A stretch of 64,000 nucleotides of DNA from Spinellus fusiger (lineage: Eukaryota; Mucoromycota; Mucoromycetes; Mucorales; Phycomycetaceae). The DNA lies in NCBI GenBank assembly GCA_025094145.1, contig JALLLS010000035.1:186001-250000 (forward strand), read 5' to 3'. The notes under the pieces are model-generated. The model saw only the letters and a program-made list of their open reading frames with translations, did no database searches and was not told the DNA's origin. Positions within the stretch are counted from its first letter, which is position 1, and each line of letters starts with the position of its first letter. Both the position numbers and the translations under genes were made by a program. Positions 37,371 to 48,563 of the stretch are shown one piece after another.

Positions 37371-37702
37371 GCCTTGTCTCTGTCTTGGGATCACGCCCTG
37401 ACACAACTAACAAACAAGAGAAATACTATGCTGTTCTTATTTTTACTACTAGTATTATTATTTTCATACTAAAAACTTCATGAATAAAGACAGATACATA
37501 TACATATACACATCTAGATATATATACACATCTATATACATATTGATGTCTGTTGACAGGTCTACTTACATAGGACTCTGTCCATTACCACCCAATACCA
37601 TATGCTTTGTTAGGTAGTGCAATAACCCTTCTCATAATAACAATAAGAATAAGAAAAACGGTCATAAAAAAATAAAAAAATAAGAGAGATGTATAAGATG
37701 AC
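37371..37702. other. Convergent intergenic region
   Basis: Tail-to-tail spacer between the TLDc gene and the minus-strand repeat protein. TACATA/TATACACATC repeats lie at about 37,490-37,545. The far end depends on which stop is used by the minus-strand gene (37,703 spliced, 37,585 unspliced). Confidence 0.4.
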
Positions 37703-38886
37703 TTAAAGAGATTCGACCTGAAAACGTCTACTTTCTTCCTTTCTACATGTATGGGGCCAATGGCGCATTTTCTTAAAGAAAGAAGAATGAGATATTCCTT
37801 CAGAGTGCAAATAATAATAATAAAAATAATAATAAAAATAAAAAAGGGGGAACTTACCATGGCTACACTTTCAGGATCAACACAGCCTGTCCATTTTCTC
37901 TTTCTTCCCTGCTGATTGTATTCCTTCTCTGTTTCTGCACTACTGCTACTACTGCTACTACTGTTATAAGAAGTGTTCAATCCAAGCTCCCATTGTAGAG
38001 TAGCCCATACAGCAGAGAGAGACACAGAATGACGAGGCATCCAAACAGTTGTATTCAATGGCCCTGTTCCCTGTAGACTGATATCTTCTGGTGGGGGTGA
38101 AGGAGGCCCAAATGCATCTAATAAACTAGGCCAAAATGACATAAAAGATGTCTCTTCACGTACTGTGCATGGATCTGACAGGGAATCATCTACTGTTGTT
38201 GACTGAAGGATAGATGTCTCTTGGCTGGTAGAGTGTAAGAAGAGTCTGTCTTGTTCTAATAGAACATTGTAGTCTTCACTGATCTCTTCTTTATTCGAGG
38301 GTATACTGAACATTGCCTTCATTTCATTCCATAAGGACATGCCAGGTATTGTTTGGCGCACAGTGCACAATACAGTTTCTTCTGTGTCTTGTATCCATGC
38401 CTTGTCTTGTTCCAAGAGGGCTGCATAGTCATCACTGTAAGAAAGAGTAGTGCTGGGTCCAAATGTTTGGAGAAGAGTAGGCCAGAGAGAAGAAAGGCCT
38501 GTTGAGTAGCGTACACTGCATGTCGAGTCCTCTTCTGTGGTGGTAGGAGTAGAGTGCTGAGAATTGACTTGTTGGCAAAGGGGAGATGATACTTTAACAC
38601 AAGGCGTCAAGTACTGTTGAATAGAATGAATGCCTTTTTGTACGGGTTTTGTCTTCTTTTTTATGACTCTCTTCTTTATAGGTTGGGTATGTAAAGCAGT
38701 GAGTCGTTGGATGGTGCTGGGCACGGGTTTGATGAGTTTTGTGGGCTCAGAGAAACGCGTGGGCTCATTATGACAGACAAAAGCAAGAGGCTGTTGGGCA
38801 GCTCCCTTTGTTATTGGAGAAATGTTGCCTTTCTGTGTGTTTGGTTTGCAGGCACTGAAAGACAATACATTGGGAGAACGAGGCAT
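37703..38886 (-). CDS. Unrecognised protein with four degenerate W-containing repeats
   Basis: A long exon (38886-37858; MPRSPNVLSFSACKPNTQKG start) plus a short exon (37771-37703) give about 365 aa. If the intron is not spliced, the frame runs to 37,585 with a very hydrophobic, intron-like tail. A basic patch (IKKRVIKKKTK, about 70-80) resembles a nuclear localisation signal. Four repeats follow: CSVRYSTGLSSLWPTLLQTF (123-142), CTVRQTIPGMSLWNEMKAMF (174-193), CTVREETSFMSFWPSLLDAF (240-259) and a weaker HSVSLSAVWATLQWEL (286-301). The first two are each followed by a DDYAALLEQDKAWI / EDYNVLLEQDRLFL element. A Ser run (308-317) precedes a basic end. I do not recognise the family. A TATAAAAA box lies about 70 bp upstream on the minus strand. 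Confidence 0.75.
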
Positions 38887-39053
38887 GATGAAGTAAAAGA
38901 AAAAGTTACTTCTTGACAAGTTCAACAATTATAACAATAATAAAGGGGACTTTCTTTTTATACCTGTTTTCTTATTACTCTATTTCTACAGTCACTTTTA
39001 AGCGTGTGGTCTGTTTTATTTTTTTGATTTTGTAAAATGAAATAGTAGTGAAA
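38887..39053. promoter_or_regulatory. Promoter region of the minus-strand repeat protein
   Basis: The minus strand reads TATAAAAAGAAAG at about 38,950-38,962, some 65-75 bp upstream of the ATG at 38,886, a plausible TATA box. No other element stands out. Confidence 0.4.
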
Positions 39054-39437
39054 TATTATTGTTATTATTGTTACTATTGTTATTATTGTTACTATTGTTA
39101 TTATTGTTACTATTGTTATTATTGTTACTATTGTTACTATTGTTACTATTGTTATTATTGTTACTATTGTTATTATTGTTATTATTGTTACTATTGTTAT
39201 TATTGTTATTATTGTTATTATTGTTATTATTGTTACTATTGTTATTATTGTTACTATTGTTATTATTGTTACTATTGTTATTATTGTTACTATTGTTATT
39301 ATTGTTACTATTGTTATTATTGTTATTATTGTTACTATTGTTATTATTGTTATTATTGTTATTATTGTTATTATTGTTACTATTGTTACTATTGTTATTA
39401 TTGTTACTATTGTTATTATTGTTATTATTATTGTTAC
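39054..39437. repeat. 9-bp minisatellite (GTTAYTATT)n, about 42 units
   Basis: An uninterrupted array of a 9-bp unit in which position 5 is either T (GTTATTATT) or C (GTTACTATT). The two variants alternate irregularly along the array. Because 9 is a multiple of 3, all frames stay open and give artefactual poly-Leu or Ile/Val/Thr-rich translations. It lies between the repeat protein's promoter and the 3' end of MIC60. Confidence 0.97.
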
Positions 39438-39607
39438 CACCAAAGAAACTAGTCCAGGATGGCTGGCATGCACTAGTCTTGGCTTCTTTCTTTCTTTTCT
39501 TCTTATTTTAGCAGGGAATATCTCATTTTATTTTATTTCTTTTTACACTACAAGCGGAGACACCCTCAGTTGTGTTTGTATTTATCCACTCAAAAGAACA
39601 CCATTGC

Positions 39608-41523
39608 TTAGGAACACTGTGTAATAGCAACACTTATAAAAGTTTCTTCAAGTATCTATAGGCATGGAAACAGAAAGAGAGAAAAAGAAAATACACAGTC
39701 AACATTGGTCTTTCTCTTCCAAACTTACCTCAAGTCTCTGCTTATCCACAAGATGAGCACGCGCCTCATGAAGCCAGTCCATAGCCAACACCTTGGGCCA
39801 TCCCTTCAACTGGTTCAGCTCACGTACAGCCATATCCAAATCCCCCTTCTTCAGGTAATAACCTGTTCTGGACAAGACAGATTCAACATCTTCTCCCTCT
39901 ACAAGTCCTGTCTTCTTAAACAGTAATTTGGACATCATTCTGCTGACAATATGAGCACCAAATCCACCATCCAAAGGCACAAGGGCAACACGTCTTGCCT
40001 CATCAGTAACAGACTCAAAGCGATCCTTCAACTTCTTCTCCACACCCTTTGTCTTCATATCACTTCTTGCTACTACCAAGTCAGCATACATGGTATGAGC
40101 CTTGCGTGCAGAATCAAGGGCTTCTGTAGAAGACATTGCCAATCCCTGAAGAGCCTCCAGACGATACTTGACTTTCTCCAAACGAGCCAGCCGACCCGAA
40201 CGCTCTATTTCTACAAGATATCCCTCTGCTTTCTCATACTGCTCTTCCATACCACGGGCCTGGTCTTCCAAGGCATAAACACGCTCCTTGGCGGCATTCT
40301 CCTTGTCTTTATTCTTTCTCTCTTCCAAAAGACAACGGGCGGTCTCCTTTAACTCAGCCAAAAGACGCTCGGCCTCTTCACGGAGGGTGATTTCCAACGC
40401 ATTCAACTTGTCTCGGGTCACCATCTCTGTGAAGATCATGTCCTTCTCTGCTGTTCTGTGCAGTTCATTCAATGATGCTTCTGTTGTCTGGGCTTCGTTT
40501 TGTAAGAGACCAAGATTAGAGGAGACGGTGCTTTGGACAGTGGTAAATGCCTGAAGTGTCTCTGAGAGACTCACCAATTCCTGTTCTGCCTGGCCAATGA
40601 CATGACGGCCCTTGCTTGCTAATCCTGCCTTGTTGAGAAGAGATGCAAGTTCAACAATAGCACTGGACAGTTCATGCAATGCAGGGTTGTTAGTTGTGAG
40701 GCGACTGACACGGATAGGTGGGGGTTGTTCAATAGTAACATGAACAATTGGTTGGACTGCTTGTTTGTCGCTGGTGATGCTGATCACCTCTGCCTTTTCA
40801 TTGCCTGTAACTGCTATAATGGTATCAGAAGGCACTGGTTTTGTGGAAGGTGTGGAGGGTGTGGCTGAAAAAGAAGAGGTGGAAGAGGTGGAGGAGAATC
40901 CAGCGACAGAGAGATAGGCAGCATAGGTCTTTTCTTTGATTTGGTGCAAGTAGTCTTCTCCTGTCTGTGTCATGGTGTGTACCTGCTGCTTAAGAGTGTT
41001 GGCTTGATCAAGGTAGCCGTGAAGATCTTTACCATCTCTCACATCTTCAATAAACTCCACTGTGAGCTTTCCACTGGGCACATGAGTTGTGAAGGTGTGC
41101 TGGAACTGTTTATCCAGAGTAGCGTAGTAGGCTGCACCTGTATAGGCTGTTATGCCTACCAATGCTGTCCCAAAGACTGTTTTGGTGAAGGAAGTCTTTT
41201 TTGTTGGTGGTGGTGTGGCTAGGTTGCTCTCACAGCGCTGTAAAAATGTCGTATCCACGTAGCAATAGAACAGTGTAAAAGTATATATGCATATGCATAT
41301 ACAAATACAAATATAGAGAAAAATAAGAAAGAGAATAGGTGCATGTGTGCGTACATGTGTGAGTCTTTTGTCTGTTTATTGTTGTCTCCCTCTATTATAG
41401 AATATATCTATCAAACCTTGCCTTTGCCATAGTTGTTCCTAGGTGCTTTCCATACACAAAAGAGGAGGAGAGAGAACATGACCTATTCACGCCAGAGGTG
41501 GATAATTTGGACACTCGCAACAT
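39608..41523 (-). CDS. MIC60: MICOS subunit MIC60 (mitofilin)
   Basis: The main exon starts at about 41,238 after a 'tttttacag' acceptor. It encodes an inner-membrane segment (VFGTALVGITAYTGAAYYAT), a long coiled coil (EKDMIFTEMVTRDKLNALEI, LEERKNKDKENAAKERV) and the mitofilin signature GGFGAHIVSRMMSKLLFKK, YYLKKGDLDMAVRELNQLKG, WPKVLAMDWLHEARAHL. MIC60 holds crista junctions. A first exon at 41,523 reads MLRVSKLSTSGVNRSCSLSS, an ideal mitochondrial presequence, and a GT at 41,457 keeps frame. An alternative ATG at 41,478 is possible, so the 5' end is tentative; a TATAAA only 8 bp upstream of 41,523 is odd. At the 3' end a GAG|GTAAGT donor (39,728) gives either a spliced end LEILEETFISVAITQCS (stop 39,608) or an unspliced stop at 39,699. 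Confidence 0.88.
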
Positions 41524-42366
41524 GGTCTTTATAGAGAGTCTATGAGAAAGTAGGCACGTGTGAGTGGGTGTACCTAGCCAGTAACAACAAATAGAAGCAG
41601 TGTGTCGTGTGGCGTGTAGTATGTAGGAGGTGTACCTTGACTATTTGCAAGACAGCTAAAATTTCACTATGTTTGAGCCAGGTGTGCTTTACCAAAACAT
41701 CGTCCCTTGGAGTGACGTAGACGTACTTTTGAATATCCGTTCAATAGGAAATCAAGGAAACTGAGTGTTAGTGCCTGTTTGAAAAGACAAGTACTTATAC
41801 TGCTATCATATTGTTCAAAAAATCATAAAAATGTGTGTTTTTAATATAATAAATATATTTTGCAAAGCTTTCTTCAATATACTAGATAGATAGCCTATAT
41901 AATTATTTCTATCTAATACATTAGTCTATATGAAAACTACAAAAGAAATCTCTCCCAAAAGCATAGGAAGGATTTCTAGCATACATTAACATGCCAGGGA
42001 TCAAATACTTCCTAATTTGTAATAATATATAACATGAATATTTTTAGCATAGAGAAACCAGAGAAAAAATTCAATAAATAAAAAATAAAGTTATTTCTTG
42101 TCTTTTTATATAGTAAAAATATAGAAGAAACACTTTGTCATTATTGATAGGAAATAATAATTACTGCAGAAACAGAGCAGTAAAGAGATAATCATTTTCT
42201 GTTTCTATAGATGCTAAGAAATAGGATTTACTGACCTTAATTATTCAGAAGAAAAAACAGAGCTAAATTACATTAAAATTACTTATATTTCTATTTTTTT
42301 ATTCCATGAAAATAACCTCTTTAAATTGTAATGGTGTTTATTTAATCTAATATAATCTAATATAAA
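41524..42366. other. Intergenic between MIC60 and the right inverted arm
   Basis: AT-rich DNA with a CACGTG at about 41,554, just upstream of MIC60 on the minus strand. Nothing else is recognised up to the palindrome at 42,368. Confidence 0.45.
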
Positions 42367-42367
42367 A

Positions 42368-42402
42368 TGAGTAGTAAAAATTCTATTAATTTTTACTACT
42401 CA
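42368..42402. repeat. 13-bp perfect palindrome at the right-arm inner edge
   Basis: TGAGTAGTAAAAA (42,368-42,380) pairs with TTTTTACTACTCA (42,390-42,402) over a 9-nt loop, directly next to the stop codon of the right-copy Fanzor-like pseudogene. Homology to the left arm stops at the outer base of the stem. Confidence 0.8.
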
Positions 42403-42404
42403 CC

Positions 42405-43335
42405 TTACTTTGTAGAATACAGCAATAACTTTACAGAAAAAAAATTGCTTTTTATTTTGGTAAGTCGACTACTGACAGCCAAGGGAGTGTTCTTTCTTTT
42501 CGAACCTGTGGAAGAAGCTGTGTTGTTTGAACGTGAAAATCGTTCTGGTCTTTTCTGATTTTCATGTAAACTATGAAGAATATGTCGAAAGTTCAAGGCA
42601 GCTACCACATCTCTATTCCAAACACGATGGCAAAGACGATCTCCAGAAGCAGCATCAGTTGTAGTATCAGTCTTAGCTTTTAAACATTTTTGGTATGAAT
42701 GTTCTTCTCAAAGGAAAGCAGCTGAAAGACTTGCCTTGAAGCTCCAGGCAACTATTAGAAAGTCTGTAGTACGCTTTTAAATGCTTCAAAGGGTTAATCT
42801 TGCAGTCGTAATCTATAGATCCTTTTGAGAAATTGTAGTCTACAGACTACAAATCATACAAGTTGCGAATCATCTCTACACTGTGTTCAGAAAGAGAATC
42901 CCCAGATATATCCTCTACTCTTCTTGATGAAACAGCCAAATTGACCTTGCGAATTTGGTCTATGGTTTCCTTTTTAGCAGCTGTAATTTCTTCTTTACTC
43001 TTCTTCATCTCTTTTTTCAACAACTAGTTTTTTTTTCTCTTTCTTCTCGAACAACATGTTGAAGAGCATAAGGTGCTTGGTTAAGAATTGAAGTATAATG
43101 TCGTTAATATAAGCAGCAACTATTTTAGTTGTTTTGTATAAAGCTACTTAATGAACATACTTTGTGCCTATTGGATTGTATGAACAATATTGAAAGTAGT
43201 GTTCTATGTACTTCAACACCAGTTCTTTGTAAACTCTTTCTTTTTCTGCAGCCCTTTCTTTTCCCGACTATTAACTAGTTAAAAGAGACAAGAAAACTTC
43301 TTTTAAAAAGAGTATCATTGATAAACTCTTCTAGA
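42405..43335 (-). pseudogene. Decayed Fanzor-like gene, right-arm copy
   Basis: Mirror of 23,990-24,918. The C-terminal frame at 42,608-42,405 is identical in translation to the left copy and includes the RuvC-III-like segment just upstream (GDRLCHRVWNRDVVAALNFR). The same central deletion and stops show the gene was already dead when the arms were made or homogenised. Confidence 0.65.
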
Positions 43336-43382
43336 ATAAATAAAAAAGAGGATAAGAGAAAAATGTTACCACTCGCTAACTA

Positions 43383-44290
43383 CAGTTCAAAGTCTTTTAT
43401 TTTATTTTGGGTGTGAGGTGCTATTCGCACATGGAGCATATTAGCCACTCTATGATAACTTTTGAGAAATTAGGATAAACACATAAACACTTCAAATACA
43501 AAAGTGAAAGAATAAATGCAAAGAAAAATAAAACAGAGGAATAAAAGAATATAAAACCTCAAACGAGGGAAAAAATAGTGAAAACCAGAAATAATAGCAA
43601 ATAATGGTTAAAAATAGACATCCAAAAAGACCATAGAGTCAGCACGGGAAACAGGACACCAAATGGATAACCGTCATCCTATGGCGATTCGAAATATAGT
43701 GAGATATACTCAAATTAACTCAGACAATCTCAAGGACACAAATACAGTAACTACACTAGCAGCTTCTGGCTTTGCTAAACGGGTTAAGAATGGGTGGCAG
43801 AGGAGAGATCGGAGGAAAAGTGAGGATACAGCGTCTGTTGCTGATGGAATCTTTGCACTCTATGGTGGCGTTGGCGTTCCCGCTCAACACACCCATCAGC
43901 AGCCTCAATGAGCAAGCTACCAGCTGATGGCTCTACCTTAAAGTCTCGAGTAGACATGGCTCAATCAATGGCTTGCAGCAGTATTAACAAACTGGGCCAA
44001 AGATCTCGCCATTTAACAGAAAGACTTAACCGTGTGCAGCAGAAAATTTAGACATTAGTCAATGGGATGAACGTCTTGTGGTGGGTCAGGAACTAAGAAC
44101 AGCAAGAACATAGAGAGTTAATGATCAACGAACGTGCAAGTGAGAAAGTGGTCCCGGTTGGCAGATGAAGATTATTTATACAGTTCAAAGTATTTTTTAT
44201 TTTTGGGTGTTGGTTGCTATTCGCGCATTGGGCATTTTAGCCACCCTATGAGATCGTTTGAAAAATAAAATAAGAATAAACATTGAAACA
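43383..44290 (+). mobile_element. Direct-repeat-bounded element, right-arm copy
   Basis: Inverted copy of 23,035-23,940 with both ~110-bp direct repeats. The frame starting MDNRHPMAIRNIVRYTQINS is open at 43,663-43,911. The second overlapping frame is disrupted here by the 2-bp insertion near 44,028 that the left copy lacks. Confidence 0.5.
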
Positions 44291-44424
44291 CTGATTATTT
44301 ATACAGGGAAAATAAAAATTCTTAGGGACCTTTTTTACATTCCGATATACTTCTTGTATCAAGAAAAACTTCTTACTTGTCACAATAACATATATTAAAT
44401 ATATAGTGCTGGCTTGAAAATTGG

Positions 44425-45635
44425 ATAAGATATAAATAAGGTCAATAAAATAATACATAGGGTCTGTTAAAGGCACTCATCCTCCAACACCTTTATCAGA
44501 GAAAGAACCCCACACTAGCATACCACTACCAAACTTCTTTGTTGGCTTGAGACTCTTTGGTATGGGTCTCTTTTTCTTTCTTCATACCACTCTTATACAA
44601 TTGTTTGTCCTCATCAACTGGTACTTTGTATGAAACATATATCTCGACTCTTCCAGTAAAAATGGGCTACACCTAGTGCTTCTTCTGGTTATAGGATTCA
44701 GTTTCCTTGTATTTCATTACAATGCAGGAAATCTACTATGTACCAACTCCAAACCTAGCACAAACCGCAGTTTGGCTAGTACTATTTACGGTAGCCTTGT
44801 GAGCAATGAGACGAGTAAAGTCACTATTAATTTTTCTATTATTTTCAAATAGGGCTTTTGGTGTGTTTGACATTCCTAAATAATTCAGACATTAGAGTGG
44901 AAATGTAATAAATGAGAAATGTAATAAGAAAAATACATAAGGGTAAAACTATGGTCTAAACCAGAAATCTCTCTAAGGTGACTCTCAATAAGCAACCGCC
45001 TTTTTTTCAAATGCAGCTTTTCTTTTATAAATATACCTTATCTTAATAGTGTTATAACCTTATGAATTCATTAGATAGAAACATAAAACTTTCAATAGAT
45101 ACATAGAAGAGTTTTTTTAAAAAATAAAATAAAATAATAATAGTGGTTTTATTACAAGGTTACTTAGTGGTCATTGCTAGTCTTTGTTATCTATCACTGC
45201 CTGACATCGCCTCATGCTGGCAATAAGAGTGACTGATACTTACTTCGGTATTTTGCCCTATTCCAGCATCAAGGCAGACTACAACTTCTGTTTGGTAGTA
45301 TAAGGCCTTCCATCCTTCCTAACGATCTTCTTGAGGTAGACCCATAGATGCTCAATTGGATTGAGATCGGTATTGTGAGGGCCAACAAAGAGTCATCACT
45401 ATATCGCTTACTACTCTCTAATTGATTTTTCTTACTCTTATGGGGTATATTATTGTCCTTCTATAGGCTGTAATTGACTCCAAGGCTTATGAAGAAGATG
45501 TTTAAGTTCATAGCAGTAGACATCTCCCAAGACATTGATGTACTTGTCGGAGTTTATAAGACTCTTCACTACAACTCATCTCTCAACATCTTCCCCACTG
45601 AAACAGCTTATACCATCACTCCACCACCTCCAAAT
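44425..45635 (-). pseudogene. Two Tc1-like transposase fragments, right-arm copies
   Basis: Mirror copies of the fragments at 22,450-22,900 (here about 44,425-44,875) and 21,690-22,170 (here about 45,155-45,635). The frame open on the + strand at 45,474-45,713 is antisense to the second fragment and not a gene. Confidence 0.6.
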
Positions 45636-45994
45636 TTATTTGTTTCTGGTACATTCTTTGGATGGTGCAGAAATTATAAGAAAATAAGTTTTATGAAAAA
45701 AGAAAAGAAATAGTGTATGTTATTTTTATACTAAAGATATCCCAGAATTTGGAAAATTCTATTATTTTTCTCAGGTCACTATAGATAATATAAATTCTAT
45801 TATTGATAAATATATCTTAAAATTCCTAATACTATTCATTAAAGAAAACACATTCTTTCATCAAGGTAGTAAATCCACAGATGTTTATATTAAAGCATTA
45901 GTGAATAGACAATAATAACTCAATCTTCTATGCTTGATTTTACAGATGTTATAAATTATATTATCTTTTATTCTACAAAAGATAATAGTAAATA

Positions 45995-47155
45995 AAGTGA
46001 CCAAACAAATGTAATCGACAGTTTTAAATTTCGGGCTATTTTTATACCAGAAATAATAGACATTATTCTTTCTTTCTTAATAACAATTATTTTTTCTAAT
46101 GTATGACTCATCCAACACTCTGAACATCTTCATTAAGACCTCCGAGATGTATAAGAAATATACAAGCCTCGAGACTCGTTCAACCATTCTCCATGAGGTG
46201 CTGAATATGAACACCACCCAAGCCGAGGCATCTCGTATGCTCAATGTTCCTTGCAACACTGTAGGGGACATTGTGAGACACTTCAAGAAGACAGGCTTGG
46301 TAGTGCCTTCTCCCAAGAGTGACTGGTGAAGAGAGTTGGACGATAGGGCCCTCCGGTGGTTGAGAAGAACAGTGGTCAGTGATTCCCATTAGACCAAGGA
46401 AGCCATCATAGCAGACATGGCCATCAAGGTTTCAAGACCAACCTTGAAGAGGTACTTTGATGAAATGGGTTTCCACTCTTTCAGTCCAGTAGTGAAGCCT
46501 CTTCTCACCTAGAAGCATATGGAAGTAAAGCTCTAGTGGGCCTGTGAGCACATTGGTTGAACACTTGAGCAGTGGCAAGCAGTCGTCTGGTCTAATGATT
46601 TTAGTGTAGATCCAATGAGACTTAGAAAAGGCTTTAAAGTCATCAGGCAGTATGGTACGGCCTTTGAGCCTAAGAATGTCCTGGAAACAAAGATGTTTGT
46701 AGGTGGTAGAGTGATGATATGGGGCTGCTTCAGTGGTGAAGGTGTTGGGATATTGATCGCAGTAGGGTTGTATAAACTCTGACAATTACATTGATGTATT
46801 CAGAGAAGTATACTACTATGAACTCGAGCGTGTCTTCCTCATAAACCATGGAGCGATTTACTGCCTACAGAAGGGTAGTTAGAGAATAAAACTCATAAAG
46901 TGGTGTGGAAGCCATTCTTTACTGGCCCTCAAAATACTGATCTCAATCAATTGAGCATCTTTGGGCTTAATTGAATATCATTAGGAAGGAAAAGAGGGCG
47001 TACTCCATCAAAAATAGGTTGGAGGCAGCCTTGATACTGTAGTGGGGTAAATTATCAAAGGAGGTGACAGATACCCTTATTGCCAACATGGAGTAGAGAT
47101 GCCAGGCAGTCATTGCTGCCAAGAGTATCCACAGTGGCTATTGAGTGGCCTACAT
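45995..47155 (+). pseudogene. Tc1-like element, fuller copy with many stops
   Basis: The 5' TIR (AAGTGACCAAACAAATGTAA) is at about 45,995. The frame MYDSSNTLNIFIKTSEMYKK ... TQAEASRMLNVPCNTVGDIV is intact to 46,329, then stops accumulate. Beyond the arm edge (46,397 on) it keeps the middle region missing in the left copy, including a WSNDFSVDP segment (first catalytic Asp region), GGRVMIWGCFSGEGVGI, a degraded DLNQLSIFGLN, and RDARQS. The 3' TIR is not recognisable. It is about 80-85 percent similar to the left outer Tc1 outside the arm. Confidence 0.75.
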
Positions 47156-48563
47156 ATAAAACTTCTTTTATGTATTACCAACACTACTATCTTTATGTAT
47201 TGAAATTTCCACGTCTCTATCTAATGAATTCATGAAGCTATTACAATATCAAGAAGAGTATTAATCTAAAAAAGGAAATTACTTTTACTCTGACTTTATA
47301 TAAATAGTTATAATGTTGTATATAACAACTCAATATAAGTATTTTTCATATGTGCCATAAACAATAGAATCCTCAAAATACATACTTGTTTCTAATGTAT
47401 AGTATAAGTTATATATATTGTAATTGTTCATCAGCAATAGAATTAGAAATCTTGCCAGCCTGACATTCTCACATCTGCTTTTCTTTACTCTTGATATAAA
47501 GGATTGCATGAAAAAACAAGGTATATCTATACTTAGGTTATTTATATTTTCTTTTCAGATAATATATTAAATAAAAAAATGTATCATGTGACCTCAAAAA
47601 AATATTATTATACAATATTCATATGGAAAGACAAGACTATGTCGTTGCCTGAAATAGCAATCTACAAGATATTATGTTTATTATTGTTATAATGGCTATG
47701 ATAACTTATATAATATTATTATTACTGTTATTAATATATTTTATTCATACATTCAATACTTTCTCACAGTTGCCAAGAAATAATATAATAATAGAACAGA
47801 ATATGAACATGAATAAAATTATATTTTGAATGAGATTATGAAATCTTTATTTCTCGGAAAATAGTGTGTGAATTGTTTACATCTCTCCCCTAAATTCACT
47901 AATTAAATAGCTTCAAATGATAGTATAAATAATAATATAAGTTATGGGAGTAACAAATAATAATTGAAAATTCTCAACTACAATATATTTAGAAATTAAC
48001 ACGAAATAAAATAAAAAGTAACAAGGCTAAAACTAGGACTAATAATAGATATTGGAGATGGAAATAGAACTCAAATGCTGAATAGGGTAAAGAAATGCAT
48101 TTGGTATATTATCAAAAGAACAAACTTAATAGTAAACTAGAGAAATTATTTACCCACGGTGGTTTTTTCTGCTTGAATAAAGCCCCAAGAGAACAGCTAT
48201 AATGACGCATTGTTTTCTTCAAGCAAATAACATATCCAATGTATAGCCTAATAATGTCTTTGCTTCCAGAATAAACCCATGATCTATTAAAAACACCTAC
48301 ACCCACAACAGCATGAAAAACCCCATTATTTGGAAAATCAATTACTTAAAATGATCCATACAAAAAAAAATCCTGTTATCTTATGTCTTTCTAAATTAGG
48401 AAAAGACTGCAGGTGCATATCAAAGATATATTATTGTGTTTAACCCATTATTTCACTCGTGTAGTTAAGGAATCTATGAGTGACTATCAAAATGAGAAAA
48501 TATTATAAAATGATATGGCTGTCGAATTGTTTGTTTGCCTGTCTTCCTACACTTGTATTTTTC
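47156..48563. other. AT-rich intergenic region upstream of the permease
   Basis: No coding region or named repeat found. It is rich in AAT/TAT runs. An in-frame ATG at 48,480 extends the permease by 28 hydrophobic residues; I consider it 5' UTR. Confidence 0.45.

Larger units (their letters stand above)
42367..46396 (-). repeat. Right arm of the ~4.0 kb inverted repeat
   Basis: Reverse-complement copy of 20,929-24,957. The few differences include a 2-bp insertion near 44,028 ('agacttaacc' versus 'agacaacc') and scattered single bases. It shares every lesion of the left copy. The inner edge is the palindrome at 42,368-42,402. The outer edge at about 46,396 is where this copy continues into the middle of a Tc1 element while the left copy jumps to that element's 3' part. 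Confidence 0.95.

Noticed and set aside
39048..39511. Long open frames (poly-Leu, YCY-repeat, and Ile/Thr/Val-repeat) across the minisatellite
   Set aside because: A 9-bp repeat without stops keeps all frames open; translations are pure repeat with no protein character.
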